64,000 bases of DNA, from the NCBI RefSeq assembly GCF_000715075.1, contig NC_134101.1, forward strand, positions 150,015,084 through 150,079,083. Reading direction: 5' to 3'. Made by a program: the position numbers and the translations under genes. Under the pieces are notes generated by a model, which searched no databases, had not been told where the DNA came from, and was given only the letters and a program-made list of their open reading frames with translations. The stretch is from Nicotiana tabacum (taxonomy: Eukaryota; Streptophyta; Magnoliopsida; Solanales; Solanaceae). This document shows positions 49,701-60,787 of the stretch, piece after piece. Within the stretch, counting starts at the first letter, position 1. Each line of letters starts with the position of its first letter.

Positions 49701-50941
49701 CCGAGTATTTCCAATCATTCAGTCCCTAATTCATGTTTAGTTTATCTTTTTTACCCGCCCATACTAATTTCTCTTACTTTGGGGATTAACTCTCCCTTCT
49801 GGTAGTCGCCTTGGAGTCATGAACTTATTTCTTAAAATGAGGATATAACCTTATGGCATGTACTCCTTTGTTGTCTTAAGGCCCATCACCTTTCGTCTCT
49901 TTCTTCATTTGACTATAGGTTTTGTAATACTCTACCGTTGTCATCCATGTATCATACCTTATTCATAATGCTTCCTTATCTCTCTTCTCACTACTCTGCT
50001 AATATTTCTGCATATCCCTTTTCTTGTGAAAACGTCAACACGACATTATTTCACTTTTAGCTTTCCGTGCTTCATTCATCGGTTCTTCGGGTTGCTCAAC
50101 GTCCTCGCTCTACTAGGGATGAGAGTCACATTAAGGTAATGTTTATCCTTTCAAGGCTTCTAGTGCCCTTTTTTACAATACTTATATCTAGCTATATTAT
50201 TTCAGAGTGTACCATCTGGGTGTCTCACAAGGAGATTTTGTTAGTACATTTACAATATCCTTCGGCAATGTCAACTAACACAAGAAATCCATTCACCAAT
50301 TTGGTTTACCCTAACCCCAGCAGGATCTTGATATCTCGTCCTTCTCTTACCTATACCTATTAGCCCCCACAAGGCATAACTGAAGTGGGTGTGACCAATT
50401 GTACATACCTCTGTTACTGTTGAATATTACATAAAAAGCCTATGATCATTTGCCTGAATTATAAACACTGTTAACCTTCATTAACTGGGTGCCTCGTACC
50501 ATTCTTCATCTTGCTTCCTTTGCTTGTTGAAACTTGTATTTATCTTCTTAATCTCTCGTTGCCTTTCACCATAAAGGTGGATAGGCATTCTTTCTGTAAG
50601 TCTTCTTATCAGGAAGCTTACACCTTTCAGTACACTCATGATCTTCTAAAGACCTCACGTTTACTTATCATAGGCATCACACAAAAATCCAATTCCTCTG
50701 ACTCAGCTCTTCCACAGCTATCTCTCTTTCTAACCTTCTTTCCAGATGTAAGTATTGTCTTATTACGAATAAAACAGAATTTCAGAATTTGAATTCTTAT
50801 AAGTGAGCTCTACCACACGATCTAGAGTAAGAAGAAAGAGTGACAATCCTAAATGTCTTGTAGGCTCCTGCTTATAAGTGTGGTGCACGACACACCCATA
50901 AACAAGACTCTACTAGACACGGCTTGTAGACTCCCTAGGAC
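46731..50941 (-). other. E5 internal region, non-coding
   Basis: At 46731-46745 the minus strand is AAAGAGGGGAATGA, the polypurine tract, preceded by GAGGACGAATGTTCC as at the ends of E2 and E3. The rest is T-rich on the plus strand and full of stops in every frame; the longest ORFs (up to 118 codons) have no family motif. The first bases after the primer site include the leader text AGAGTCTTGTTTATGGG. Confidence 0.7.
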
Positions 50942-50959
50942 AGAACTGCTCTGATACCA
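50942..50959 (-). other. E5 primer-binding site (tRNA-iMet)
   Basis: Minus strand TGGTATCAGAGCAGTTCT, four bases from the LTR edge at 50964. Confidence 0.93.
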
Positions 50960-50963
50960 CTTT

Positions 50964-52312
50964 TGTTACGACCCAAACCGATGGGTCGCGACGGGCACCT
51001 GGTACCTTACTCAACCGAATACCAACGTAATGCATCTTTCTTATTACATCATCATATACACGTGACATACGGGCCTAATAGGCCAACATAATCATTTATA
51101 AACTCAAAACTTAGGCCGACAAGGTCGTACAATCTTTCACGTACACGACATATGCCTACAAGCCTCTAAGAATACATAAATATCATAAAGGTCGAGACAG
51201 AGTCCCGCCATATAAAACAATATATGTCTAACTCATACTAACCAAACAAGCAACTATGAAGCAAGTGGAGCGCACCAACATCTTCCGCTGAGCTGATAGC
51301 CTACAAGGAGGGGTCTCGACCTGTCTATCGGGACCTGCAGGCATGAAACGCAGCGTCCCAGGAAAAAGGGACGTCAGTACGAATAATGTACTAAATGTGT
51401 AAGGCACATAAATAAATACATAAGAGACATGGAAGACATATAGAGTACATGACTCAACTTGTAAGACTGAATAACTTTGTAAACCATAAATTACCTTTAG
51501 CGTCATGCGTATGCGTATGAATGTCATGTCGTGCATAGGTACATGTTTCATAACATCATCAGCCTCTGAGGGCATCCCATCATATCATATCAGCCACTGC
51601 AGGCAAAATCATCATTGTATACCAACTGATCAGGTGGTGGTACGTATATAACGCGATAACCTTTCCCATATCCCATATACATATATACATACATATATAC
51701 GCCTATATAACGCCGTTGGAATCATATTTACATATATATGCGTATATAACGCCATTTGAATTATAGTTCGGCCACTGTGGGCAACATCGTCATCATATAC
51801 CAGCTGATCAGGTGGTGGTGTGTATATAACGCCGTAACCTTTTCCCATATCCCATATACATATATTTACATATATACACGTATATAACGCCATCTGGTCA
51901 TGGGTCAATGCACATGAATGCAATGCATGAAAAGTACGTCAATAAAATCATTCAGAAGGTCATAAGACCACTTTGCCTCTTGAGCAATATCATAAAGTAA
52001 CATCTTTTCAATGTCGTATTTTTCTGAGACCCATGAACAGATGATAAAATATTATGACACATGGGAAGTAAAGAACATAGATATTTCTATTACTCATCAC
52101 TTACAATCCTTATAATCTCCAAATAATCTTTTCTGTGGACTGATGCCAATTACCTTACAACAAATTCAACGCACAATATTATAGGGTGCAACATCGTCGT
52201 AACTTAACACTGCAAAGCGTAACATCACTGTAATGTAATATTGCAGGGCATAACATTGTCGTAATATAATACTGGGGGACATAATATTGACGTAATATTG
52301 TGGGGTGTAACA
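50964..52312 (-). repeat. E5 right LTR (5' in element orientation), internally deleted
   Basis: TGTTACGACCCAAACC to GGGGTGTAACA, 1349 bp. It matches the left LTR except that bases equivalent to 45584-46511 (928 nt) are gone. Both breakpoints carry TTAC, so the deletion probably occurred between short direct repeats after insertion. Confidence 0.92.
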
Positions 52313-52317
52313 GAGCA

Positions 52318-54865
52318 GCTTGAGGAGTTGTTAGAAAAGGGGTTTGTTAGGCCCAGTATTTCACCTTGGGGCGCACTAGTGTTATTTGTGAAGAAGAAGG
52401 ATGGGACTATGCGGATGTGCATTGACTACCGCAAGTTGAACAAGGCTACCATCAAGAATAAGTACTCGTTGCCGAGCATTGATGATTTTTTCGATCAGTT
52501 GTAGGGTGCTAGGGTGTTCTCTAAGATCGACTTGAGGTCGGGGTAACATCAGTTGAAGATTCGGGACTCAGATGTTCAGAAGACCGCATTTCGGACGAGA
52601 TATGGCCATTATGAGTTTCTAGTGATGTCCTTTGTCTTGACTAATGCCCCAGCAACATTTATAGACTTGATGAACAGAGTGTTCAGGACTTATATTGATT
52701 CCTTTGTCATTGTCTTCATTGACTACATTTTGATATACTCTCGTAGCTTGGGGGCACGAGCAACATTTAAGGGTAGTGCTTCAGACCTTGCGAGAGCAAA
52801 AGCTATATGCTAAGTTCCCCAAGTGTGAGTTCTAGCTAGAGTCAGTGGCATTCTTAGGGCATATTGTGTTAGGAGAGGGTATTAAGGTGGATCCCAAAAA
52901 GATTGAGGCAGTTCAAAGTTGGTCACGTCCTACTTCAGTGACAGAGATCAGGAGTTTCCTGGGGTTAGCAGGCTATTACAGGCAATTCGTATAGGGCTTT
53001 TCATCTATTGCATCACCTCTGACTAGATTGACCCAGAAGAGTGCTCCTTTCTATTGGTCCAATGATTGTGAGGTGAGCGTTCAGAAGCTCAAGACAGCCT
53101 TGACTATAGCATCAGTTCTTATGTTGCCTTCCGGTTCAGGGATGTATACGGTATATTGTAACGCTTCACACATTGGATTGGGGTGTTTATTGATACAGGA
53201 GAGGCGAGTTATTGCCTATGTTTCGTGCCAGCTAAAGATTCATGAGAAGAATTATCCTGTGCACGATTTGGAGTTGGTCATGATTGTTTATGCTCTCAAG
53301 ATATAAAGCCATTATCTGTATGGGGTGTCATGTGAGGTTTATACTGATCGTCGCAGCTTGTAGCATTTTTTCAAGCAAAGGGATCTCAATTAGAGGCAGC
53401 ATAGGTGGCTTGAGTTACTGAAGGATTATGACATCACCATTCTTTATCATCCGGGCAAGGCAAATGTGGTCCCGGATGCCTTAAGCAGGAAGGCAGAGAG
53501 TATGGGTAGCTTGGCATTCATTCCGGCAGGGGAGAGGCCACTAGCTTTGGACATTCAGTCCTTGGCTAACAGACTTGTGAGGTTGGATATTTCAGAGCCC
53601 AATCAAGTCCTTGCGTGTGTTGTTGCTCAGTCTTTGTTATTGGGACAGATCAAGGTCCGGTAGTTCGATGATCCCCACTTGGCGGTTCTTATAGAGACGG
53701 TGCTGCAGAGTAGTGCCAAGGAGGTCTCAATTGATGAGGATGGTGTCCTATGACTCCAGGGTCGCTTGTGTGTTCCTAATGTTGATGGTCTGAGGGAGAG
53801 GATCCTGGAGGAGGCTCATAGTTCGCGGTATTCTATTCATCCGGGTGCTACGAAGATGTATTGTGACTTGAGGCAGCATTATTGGTGGCAGAGGATAAAG
53901 AAAGACATAGTGGATTATATGGCTAGGTGTTTGAATTGCCAGCAGGTCAAGTATGAGCACCAGAGGCCAGTTGCACAGTGTGCCTGTTTCCATCATATCA
54001 GATAGAGTCCCTCAGTTCACTTCTCATTTCTGGAGAACTGTTTAGGGTGAGTTGGGGACCCGCATGGAGCTTAGCACAACATTTCATCCACAGACCGATG
54101 GGCAGTCGGAGCAGATAGTTCAGATCTTGGAGGACATGCTTAGAGCATATGTGATTGACTTTGGAGGACAGTGGGATCAGTTCTTGCCTTTGGCAAAGTT
54201 TGCTTACAACAACAGCTACCAGTCCAACATCGAGATGGCTCCATTTGAGGTTTTATATAGGCAGCGATATTGTTCTCCTATCGGGTGTTTTGATCCTGGT
54301 GAGGCTAAGTTATACTGCACAAACTTGGTGAAGGATGCCTTGGATAAGGTGAAGTTGATTCAGGAAAAGCTTCGCACGGCTCAGTCCAGACAGAAGAGTT
54401 ATGCGGATCAAAAGGCGCGTGATGTATCATTCATGGTTGGCGAGAAGGTCCTTTTGAAAGTCTCGCCAATGAAAGGTATTATGAGGTTCGGGAAGAAGGG
54501 AAAGTTGAGCCCAAGATTCATTGGCCCATTTGAGGTGTTGAGGGGAGTTGGGGAAGGTGCCTACGAGCTTGCTCTACCCCCAGCTTATCGGGAGTCCATC
54601 CGGTTTTCCACGTGTCCATGCTCTGGAGGTATCATGCCGACTTTTCCCCCGTGTTGGACTTCAGTACTGTTCAGCTAGATGTGAATTTGGGTTATGAGGA
54701 GGAGCCAGTAGACATTGTTGATAGACAAGATCACCAGTTAAGATCCAAGAGGATTTCGGTGGTGAAGGTCTAGTGGAGGGGCCAACCAATCAAGGAGGCG
54801 ACCTGGGAGTCCGAAAAGGACATGCGAAGCAAATATCTACACTTATTCGGCACCTCAGGTCCTTT
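52318..54865 (+). pseudogene. E3 pol, RT to chromodomain, with lost catalytic residues
   Basis: RT resumes with [19 protein letters not shown]. The catalytic box reads [13 protein letters not shown], so the second Asp of the FIDD motif is Tyr. RNase H at 53150 reads [13 protein letters not shown], with Asn in place of the first catalytic Asp. Integrase zinc-binding residues are present at 53810-53950 (HSSRYSIHPG, CLNCQQ). The sequence then jumps near 53970 from HQRP straight to the block before IISDR, deleting about 90 residues of the core including the first catalytic Asp. FHPQTDGQSEQ and a chromodomain-like tail (EEPVDIVDRQDHQLRSK, near 54700-54790) follow. Several stops occur. Confidence 0.9.
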
Positions 54866-54889
54866 TCTATGTTCGTTCGAGGACGAACA

Positions 54890-54909
54890 TTTGTTTAAGA
54901 GGTGGAGAA
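54890..54909 (+). other. E3 polypurine tract
   Basis: Following CGAGGACGAACATTTG, the sequence TTTAAGAGGTGGAGAA abuts the 3' LTR start at 54910. Position and composition fit the plus-strand primer. Confidence 0.85.
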
Positions 54910-57488
54910 TGTAACGATCTGACCGGTCGTTTCGCTTTTTAAAACCCCGTTTCCCCAAATAAAACTTCTCGTGCTTGCTTTATCTGATTTACGACCTGTG
55001 GGGATGGTTGGTTCGGGTTTTGGAAGAGTTTGGGTTGAAATAGGCTCATTTGATTCCTTAAGATTTTCTTAAAAGGCTAAGTTTGACTTTGGTCAACATT
55101 TTTAGCAAACGGACCCGAATTTATGTTTTGACGGTCCCAGAGGGTCTGTAGGAAAATATGGGACCTGAGCATATGCCAGGAATCGTTAAACTGAAATTCT
55201 AAGGATTTTTATTGGAAATTGTTAAACTGAAATTCTAAGGATTTAAAGAAACTAAATAATGATTGATCGCATGGGTACCAAACTCGTATGTTGGTTTCGG
55301 AGCCCGGTACAGGTCCAATATAACATTTAAAACTTGCCTGCAAAATTTGGTGTCAATCCGATTAGTTTAAGTGCGTTTCGGCTCGTTATAGGAGATTTAA
55401 GAACTTGAAGTTCATAAGTTTGATTCAATTGGTATTAGGGGGTGATTCTTAGATTTAGCGTTGTTTCGGGCGTTCCGAAGGTTCGAGCAAGTCCGTTTCA
55501 TGATTTCAGACTTGTCGGTATGTTCAGACGGGGCCTAGGAGCCCCGAGCGTCAATCGTACGAGGCTCGAGTGAAGTTGGAAAAATTGGAGAAGGGCTGAA
55601 GCTTCAGTTGTTGTCATAACCGCACCTGCGGTTGGCCAGCCGCAGGTGCGAGATCGTAGAAGCGGTCAACCTCATGCAGATGCGGCCAAGCCAAGCCAGG
55701 CCCAAAGCCGCAGATGCGGCTATTTCTCTGCAGATGCGGCCTAGCAGCCCAGGTGAAATTCTGCAGAAGCGGGCTCCCTTTCGCATATGCGGTGGCCGCA
55801 GTGCGGCCCAGGACTGTAGATGCGGAAATCGCTGAAGCAGTGAGCTACATTTAATACGGGTTCTAAGTTATTTTTGCCATTTTTCACTCCTCCATTGGGC
55901 GATTTTGGAGCTCTTGAGAGAAGACTTCCACCTAGCATCTTGAGGTAAGTTTATCCCAACTATTCCTAGTTTAATACTTGTGTCTTATTTATATTAAACA
56001 CTAAGATTAAGGTAAAATCATGGGGTTAGAGCAAAACCTAGGGTTTTGATAAAACTTAGATTTTTCCACGAAATTGGTTATAAAGCGAAGTAGAAATCAT
56101 ATATTATTGATACTTAGGTTACAAAGAACAACTTTCTTCGAAAAATTTCGGAATCCGGGCACGTGGGCTCGGAGTTGGATTTTAGGAAACTTGTGTTTAA
56201 GGTTGGGAAATTTCTTTAATAGTTAGAATGTGATCTTGTGAGCTTGTATTGACTAGTTCTTACCCCCATTTAACTAGTTTTGGATCGTTCAGCTCCAAAT
56301 TAAGAGTTCGGGCTCGTTCTTGGTATTGGAAGTACACTTTGGAGCGAGGTTAGTCTCCTTTCTAACCTTGTAAGAGGGAATTATCCCCATAGTTGTAATA
56401 ATTGTATAATTTGCCACTAAATGCGGGTGCTACGTACGCACTAGGTGAAGAGAGTCCGTGCGTAGCTACTATCATATTAATTGTCCGGGTAGTTTAGGAC
56501 CCGTATCATGCTACTTTTGCAAATGTTATATGTCTTCTTGCTAATGTGATCATTTAGGATATTCTAGAGAAGTGAAAATTAACATAAGTGAACATATGTC
56601 GTGTTGAGCACTTGTATGAGTTATTTGAATATAAATGCGCCTTCTTGTATTTTTCTGTTGATACTTGATAATTGTGAATAGGGCCGATCGCCTCGGTAGA
56701 AATAGATGCATCTATGGTTCGCGTCATTCGACCCTCTGGCAGTACACAGTTTCTTTTATGTTGGATCGGGTCGTCGACCTCGGCATAATGTGCACATGAT
56801 ATTTATGTGAATTATTATTGATTATTTGCCTAATACATGGTTTGAAATGTAAAGGATTAACTGTGATATTAAAATGACATGACTTAGAAATCCTTATTTC
56901 AACTGTTATATAATTGTGACCATCATGCCTGGCATAACATCATATTATATTATTTGACCCTAGTAGGTATCAAGTCGACCTCTCGTCTCTACTTCTTCGA
57001 GATTAGACGGGATATTTACTGGGTACATATTGTTTATGTACTCATACTACGCTTCTCTACTTAATTGTACAGGCTTTGAGGCAGGTACATCTGGCTATCA
57101 GACTGGTGCGCGTCCTTGATCATAGTCTGAGACTTTCACGGTGAGCTGTTTCCCTTCCTGTGCCGATCAGCAGCTTGATGGAGTCTCTCTTACTTTTGAC
57201 TGTCTATTTTGTTTCAGACAGTAGGATAGATCTATTATTTTGTATATTCTACTAGTTGCTCATAGCTTGTGACACCAGGTCTTGGCACACATATTAGTAG
57301 ACAGTTCTTTTGGGTTGTATAACTATTATTGAATATTGCTTATTATCACCTGTTTTAATTGCAAATTAAGAAAAGTGTTGTAACTGCTTTTGGTAAGTAA
57401 AATAAGAATTCACTAATATTTCTGCGTTGGCTTGCATCACAACGGTGTTGGGCGCCATCACGACCTGAGGTGAAATTGGGTCGTGACA
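54910..57488 (+). repeat. E3 3' LTR, uninterrupted
   Basis: TGTAACGATCTGACCGG to GGGTCGTGACA, about 2.58 kb, followed by ACACT and the rest of the E2 LTR. It supplies the reference that shows what the E4 target looked like (GATTAGACGGGATATTTAC at 57000). Confidence 0.95.
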
Positions 57489-57493
57489 ACACT

Positions 57494-57732
57494 TGTAGTC
57501 ATTCAAAAGCTTGTGATTTCATGAGATTCCGGGTTTTGGGAAATGTTGTTTCAGTTCGAGAGTTTGTATTGTATATGCCGAGCGGCATCTTAAACGCTTC
57601 ATTATGTTATTTCTGCAGTTTTGGCTAGTTTTATTATGTTGTTTTATGTTTCTGTAATTTGTTAGGCTTACCTAGTCGTAGAGACTAGATGTCGTCATGA
57701 TAGTTCACGGAGGGCGAACTGGGATCGTCACA
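57494..57732 (+). repeat. E2 3' LTR, second part
   Basis: Continues the broken LTR (TGTAGTCATTCAAAAGC, matching TGTAGCCATTCAAAAGC at 16132 in the 5' LTR) after the second ACACT. It ends GGGATCGTCACA, followed by the CTCCT duplication. Confidence 0.95.
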
Positions 57733-57737
57733 CTCCT

Positions 57738-57804
57738 TCATATAAATGATATTTAAATCATCACGTGTCATTATTAACGTGCAACGCACATTCATAGATA
57801 CTAG
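57738..57804 (+). mobile_element. Helitron 3' terminus
   Basis: The sequence resuming after the CTCCT duplication has a short hairpin, GTGC-AAC-GCAC (57779-57789), and 11 nt later ends CTAG (57801-57804) followed by T. This hairpin-plus-CTRR ending, with the word ACGTGCAACGCAC, is typical of plant Helitrons. It is the continuation of the helicase-bearing element interrupted at 13687. The 5' end was not located. Confidence 0.75.
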
Positions 57805-57957
57805 TTTTATTATAAAAGCATGAATGTTTCATGCTAAATGTTGAGTGACTAAAATATCCCTAAAATATTGGTCGACTGTTATACCCTTAACTATTTATAT
57901 TAATTTTGACAAAAACTTATAATGAAAGGACACAACTGAAAATAGACACGTTAGAAT

Positions 57958-58876
57958 TAGGGGTGTCCATGGATATTTAAAAACCGACTAAACCGACCGA
58001 ACCGTACCGTACTGAATCGATTTTTAGGTTTCTTTTAATAAAACCGTAGGTTTTTATATATATCTATAACCGTACCGATAATTAGGGTAGGTTTTTTATT
58101 TTGTGAAAATAAACCGAAAAATACTGAACCGTAACGAATAAATTTACAATCTGAAAAATATATTTATATATTAAGTTTAAAAGTAATAACGCATTAAATT
58201 TTTTGGGGGCCTTTTCATAATGAAATAGTTACATGCCAACAAGTAATTAAACTCAAAATCCTAATTCCCAAACCTATTATGCTACTCCTATTGAAATTAA
58301 ATTATTTCTAGCATATTCACTAGCAAGACACAAGGTATTATAGAGATTACGAGCAATAAATTATAATGTATTCAATATGTTTCCTTTCGTATAATTTAGA
58401 TTTATCTTTTTTAATATTAATTTAGATTTATATTTTTGAATATTTAATCTTCTATAGACTTTATTCTTGAATCCCAGCTCAATTAATGTCTTTCTACTCG
58501 TGTGATTTATATTTTTTTTGTATTTACTTAGTTTCTTTTACGCTGATGTAGAATAGTTGATGGATCTATACTCTAGCCATCTTTTATATTTTCCTAATTC
58601 ATCACCTTTACTAAACTGTAAAAACGTCTAGAGAGTTGCGGTAAGTCCTATAAAAGTACGTATGTTATTGCATTATACTTTTAATAGTGATTTTTACATG
58701 ACATTTTAAAAAATTATCGAATATTTACCGAATTGTACCGATATCGAAGAGAAACCGAAGTAATTGGAACGGTTTCGAAAAGTCTAATTTTGGTTATACA
58801 TAATAGAATAACCGAAAAATTCATATGATACAAAGTTTATAAAATAACCTACTGAACCGAACCACTGACACCCCTA
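57958..58876. mobile_element. hAT-type non-autonomous transposon
   Basis: Terminal inverted repeats TAGGGGTGTC (57958) and GACACCCCTA (to 58876) are flanked by a perfect 8-bp duplication GTTAGAAT (57950-57957, 58877-58884), which marks hAT transposition. Inside both ends are repeated ACCGAACCG-like subterminal motifs. It is 919 bp, AT-rich and without a transposase ORF. Confidence 0.88.
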
Positions 58877-58884
58877 GTTAGAAT

Positions 58885-60783
58885 GAAGAGTAGTAGTAGA
58901 ATTGGGACTTAATAGTGGAAGAAGTAGAATTATGAATGAATAAGAAAAAGTAAATCCTAAAACTAAATATTCTAAACTTTCCTCTAGCTAAACGTGGAAC
59001 TAATACGTCAGAATTGAAGGAAGTTAGTTCAATTGTATAAAATCAAACATTTTCAAAGTATTAAAATTAAAATAATTAGTTTACAAAATTGAAGAATTTT
59101 TTTTAGCTTACGTTTGAATTCCAAGATGTGAAAAACAAAGGTTCGATTAATTTTGTTTTCTTAAAATATTTTGAGTTTGTTATCCGAAACTAACGCATGG
59201 TTATTCAATAGAATTTCTCTACATTTTACACTATATTTTATTATAAATCTAACATACTTAAACGATTTTGTGTTTGGTTTTGTAGTTTTAAAATTTTGAT
59301 TTTGACCCTCTTTTCCAAGTTTTGGACATTAATACTTTTTTCCTTTTTTATTAATAAGATCACTATATCAATAATTAATTCTAAGCTAGCATAGCTATAG
59401 GTAAGGAAGGACTACATAATCACATTTACAACACACGATCAAGACTAAATCACATTGGACTGAAAGAAATTAAAATTTATTTGGATTAGGCTTAAATTAT
59501 TTTTCACAGAGATTATTTCACATTGAATAAAATCGTAATACATAGATTCTAATATTTAATATTTTGAAGTAAACTAGCTAAATATTAAATTATTTAAACT
59601 GAAGCTCTAATTCATACTAATTTCACTAAATATTGAATTATCCACTCACTGATTCAAATTAATTTGCACAGGGATTTATAAATTTGATGGAACTTTCTCG
59701 TAAAGTTTGAACAAGATATTTACTATCTTAATTACTTTATTTTAAAAAAAGACTCAATTATAGGTTGATAGTTGACATCACGTGGATGTGTTGGATAATT
59801 AGCCGATGTAGATGCTAGTGTTACGACTCTTTCGTTGACTTGAAAAATCATTCGGGTTACATATAATTACAAAACAGTGGCCAATTACGCTTTGAATTGA
59901 CACATTAATTTACAAATGATGGTGGTTAATTAGATATATTAATTAATTAATTCATTGTATTACTCTAACAAATGATACTATTAGAATGTATATGCGTTTA
60001 ATATTTTATTAATATCTTTTTACAAATTATGTGATACTTGACTTAAGCTATGCGCGTATAGAGACTAGTAATATATAAATAAAAGAATTGCTATAAAATA
60101 ATCAAAACAAAATAGATAAATGTAATATCGTAAACCTCCGTGTGATGAAGCTAAACGTGAGGGATGGTGTATGAAATTAACCCTAAGTTTTAATGGAAAA
60201 GATTAGTATCCAAAAAATTCTTTTGGCAATTCAAGATTTCAAAAAGAGGAATCCTTATCTCCCCAAGTTTCAAACATTAAATAACCAAAAAGAAGATAAA
60301 GAGATCGAGTATGAAATTTTTTAATTAAATACCGGGTTGAATCTTATGATTGGATTATTTAATTTGATACGGAGTTAACAGAGGATATTTTTTAAATAAA
60401 CCGAATATATCAAGGAAGTTTTGGACCTTTCCGCTTTGTTTTAAATAGTCAGTTAGTTTTAAGGGCATTTTTAGACTATAAGAAAACGGCTGGTCAAACA
60501 AAATGTTGCCCTACACATCTTAATGAACAATTGATAGTGCCCTACATATATCATAATAAACAATTTGTGTTAGGAATAACAAATTTTTTCGAGGTCTAAA
60601 CAAAGAGGATACTTATAATACATGCATAAGTTTTAGAAAGTTTTTCACAAGCACATCAAAACTTTTATACATTCTCCTACCTTCTTCTCACTAAGTAGTA
60701 CACGTAAGCAAGTAGTAGTACCTAATTAATTAAAACTGATCATGGTGTACTCACTTGAAGAAGTGAATCTATTTGGCATTTAA
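58885..60783. other. Intergenic AT-rich DNA, nothing recognised
   Basis: No ORF with a motif, no terminal repeats and no RNA gene seen. The last part is probably the downstream (3' UTR) region of the minus-strand gene ending at about 60788. Confidence 0.5.
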
Positions 60784-60787
60784 TTAA

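Larger units (their letters stand above)
44457..52312 (-). mobile_element. E5: large non-autonomous LTR element (LARD-like)
   Basis: Inserted in the E3 RT gene with the duplication GAGCA (44452-44456, 52313-52317). It is minus-strand because the tRNA-iMet primer site (50942-50959) abuts the right LTR and a polypurine tract abuts the left one. The internal region of about 4.2 kb has no gag, protease, RT or integrase motif on either strand. A long LTR pair around a non-coding interior fits the LARD class, which depends on enzymes from other elements; sharing the primer type of E1-E3 suggests a chromovirus partner (inference). Confidence 0.9.
23971..57488 (+). mobile_element. E3: chromovirus nested in the 3' LTR of E2
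   Basis: Plus-strand element bounded by TGTAATGACCC at 23971 and GGGTCGTGACA at 57488, with the target duplication ACACT at 23966-23970 and 57489-57493. Its 5' LTR is broken by E4 and its reverse transcriptase by E5. Without these it is roughly 10 kb. Gag and pol are of the same Tekay-like type as E2, but the LTRs belong to a different family. Several active-site changes and an integrase deletion make it dead. Confidence 0.95.
13688..57732 (+). mobile_element. E2: Tekay/Del-type chromovirus, split by E3
   Basis: Full-length plus-strand element flanked by the 5-bp duplication CTCCT (13683-13687 and 57733-57737). Parts are a 5' LTR (13688-16369), primer site, gag, pol with a chromodomain-like tail, a polypurine tract and a 3' LTR (21463-23970 plus 57494-57732). 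Without the nested insertion it is about 10.5 kb. In the first 150 aligned LTR bases I counted 15 differences, many of them C/T or G/A changes, so the insertion is old. It sits inside the Helitron. Confidence 0.95.

Noticed and set aside
46731..50941. ORFs of 93-118 codons in the E5 interior (for example 47763-48119)
   Set aside because: No domain wording, T-rich composition and no continuation in neighbouring frames; they look like chance ORFs.
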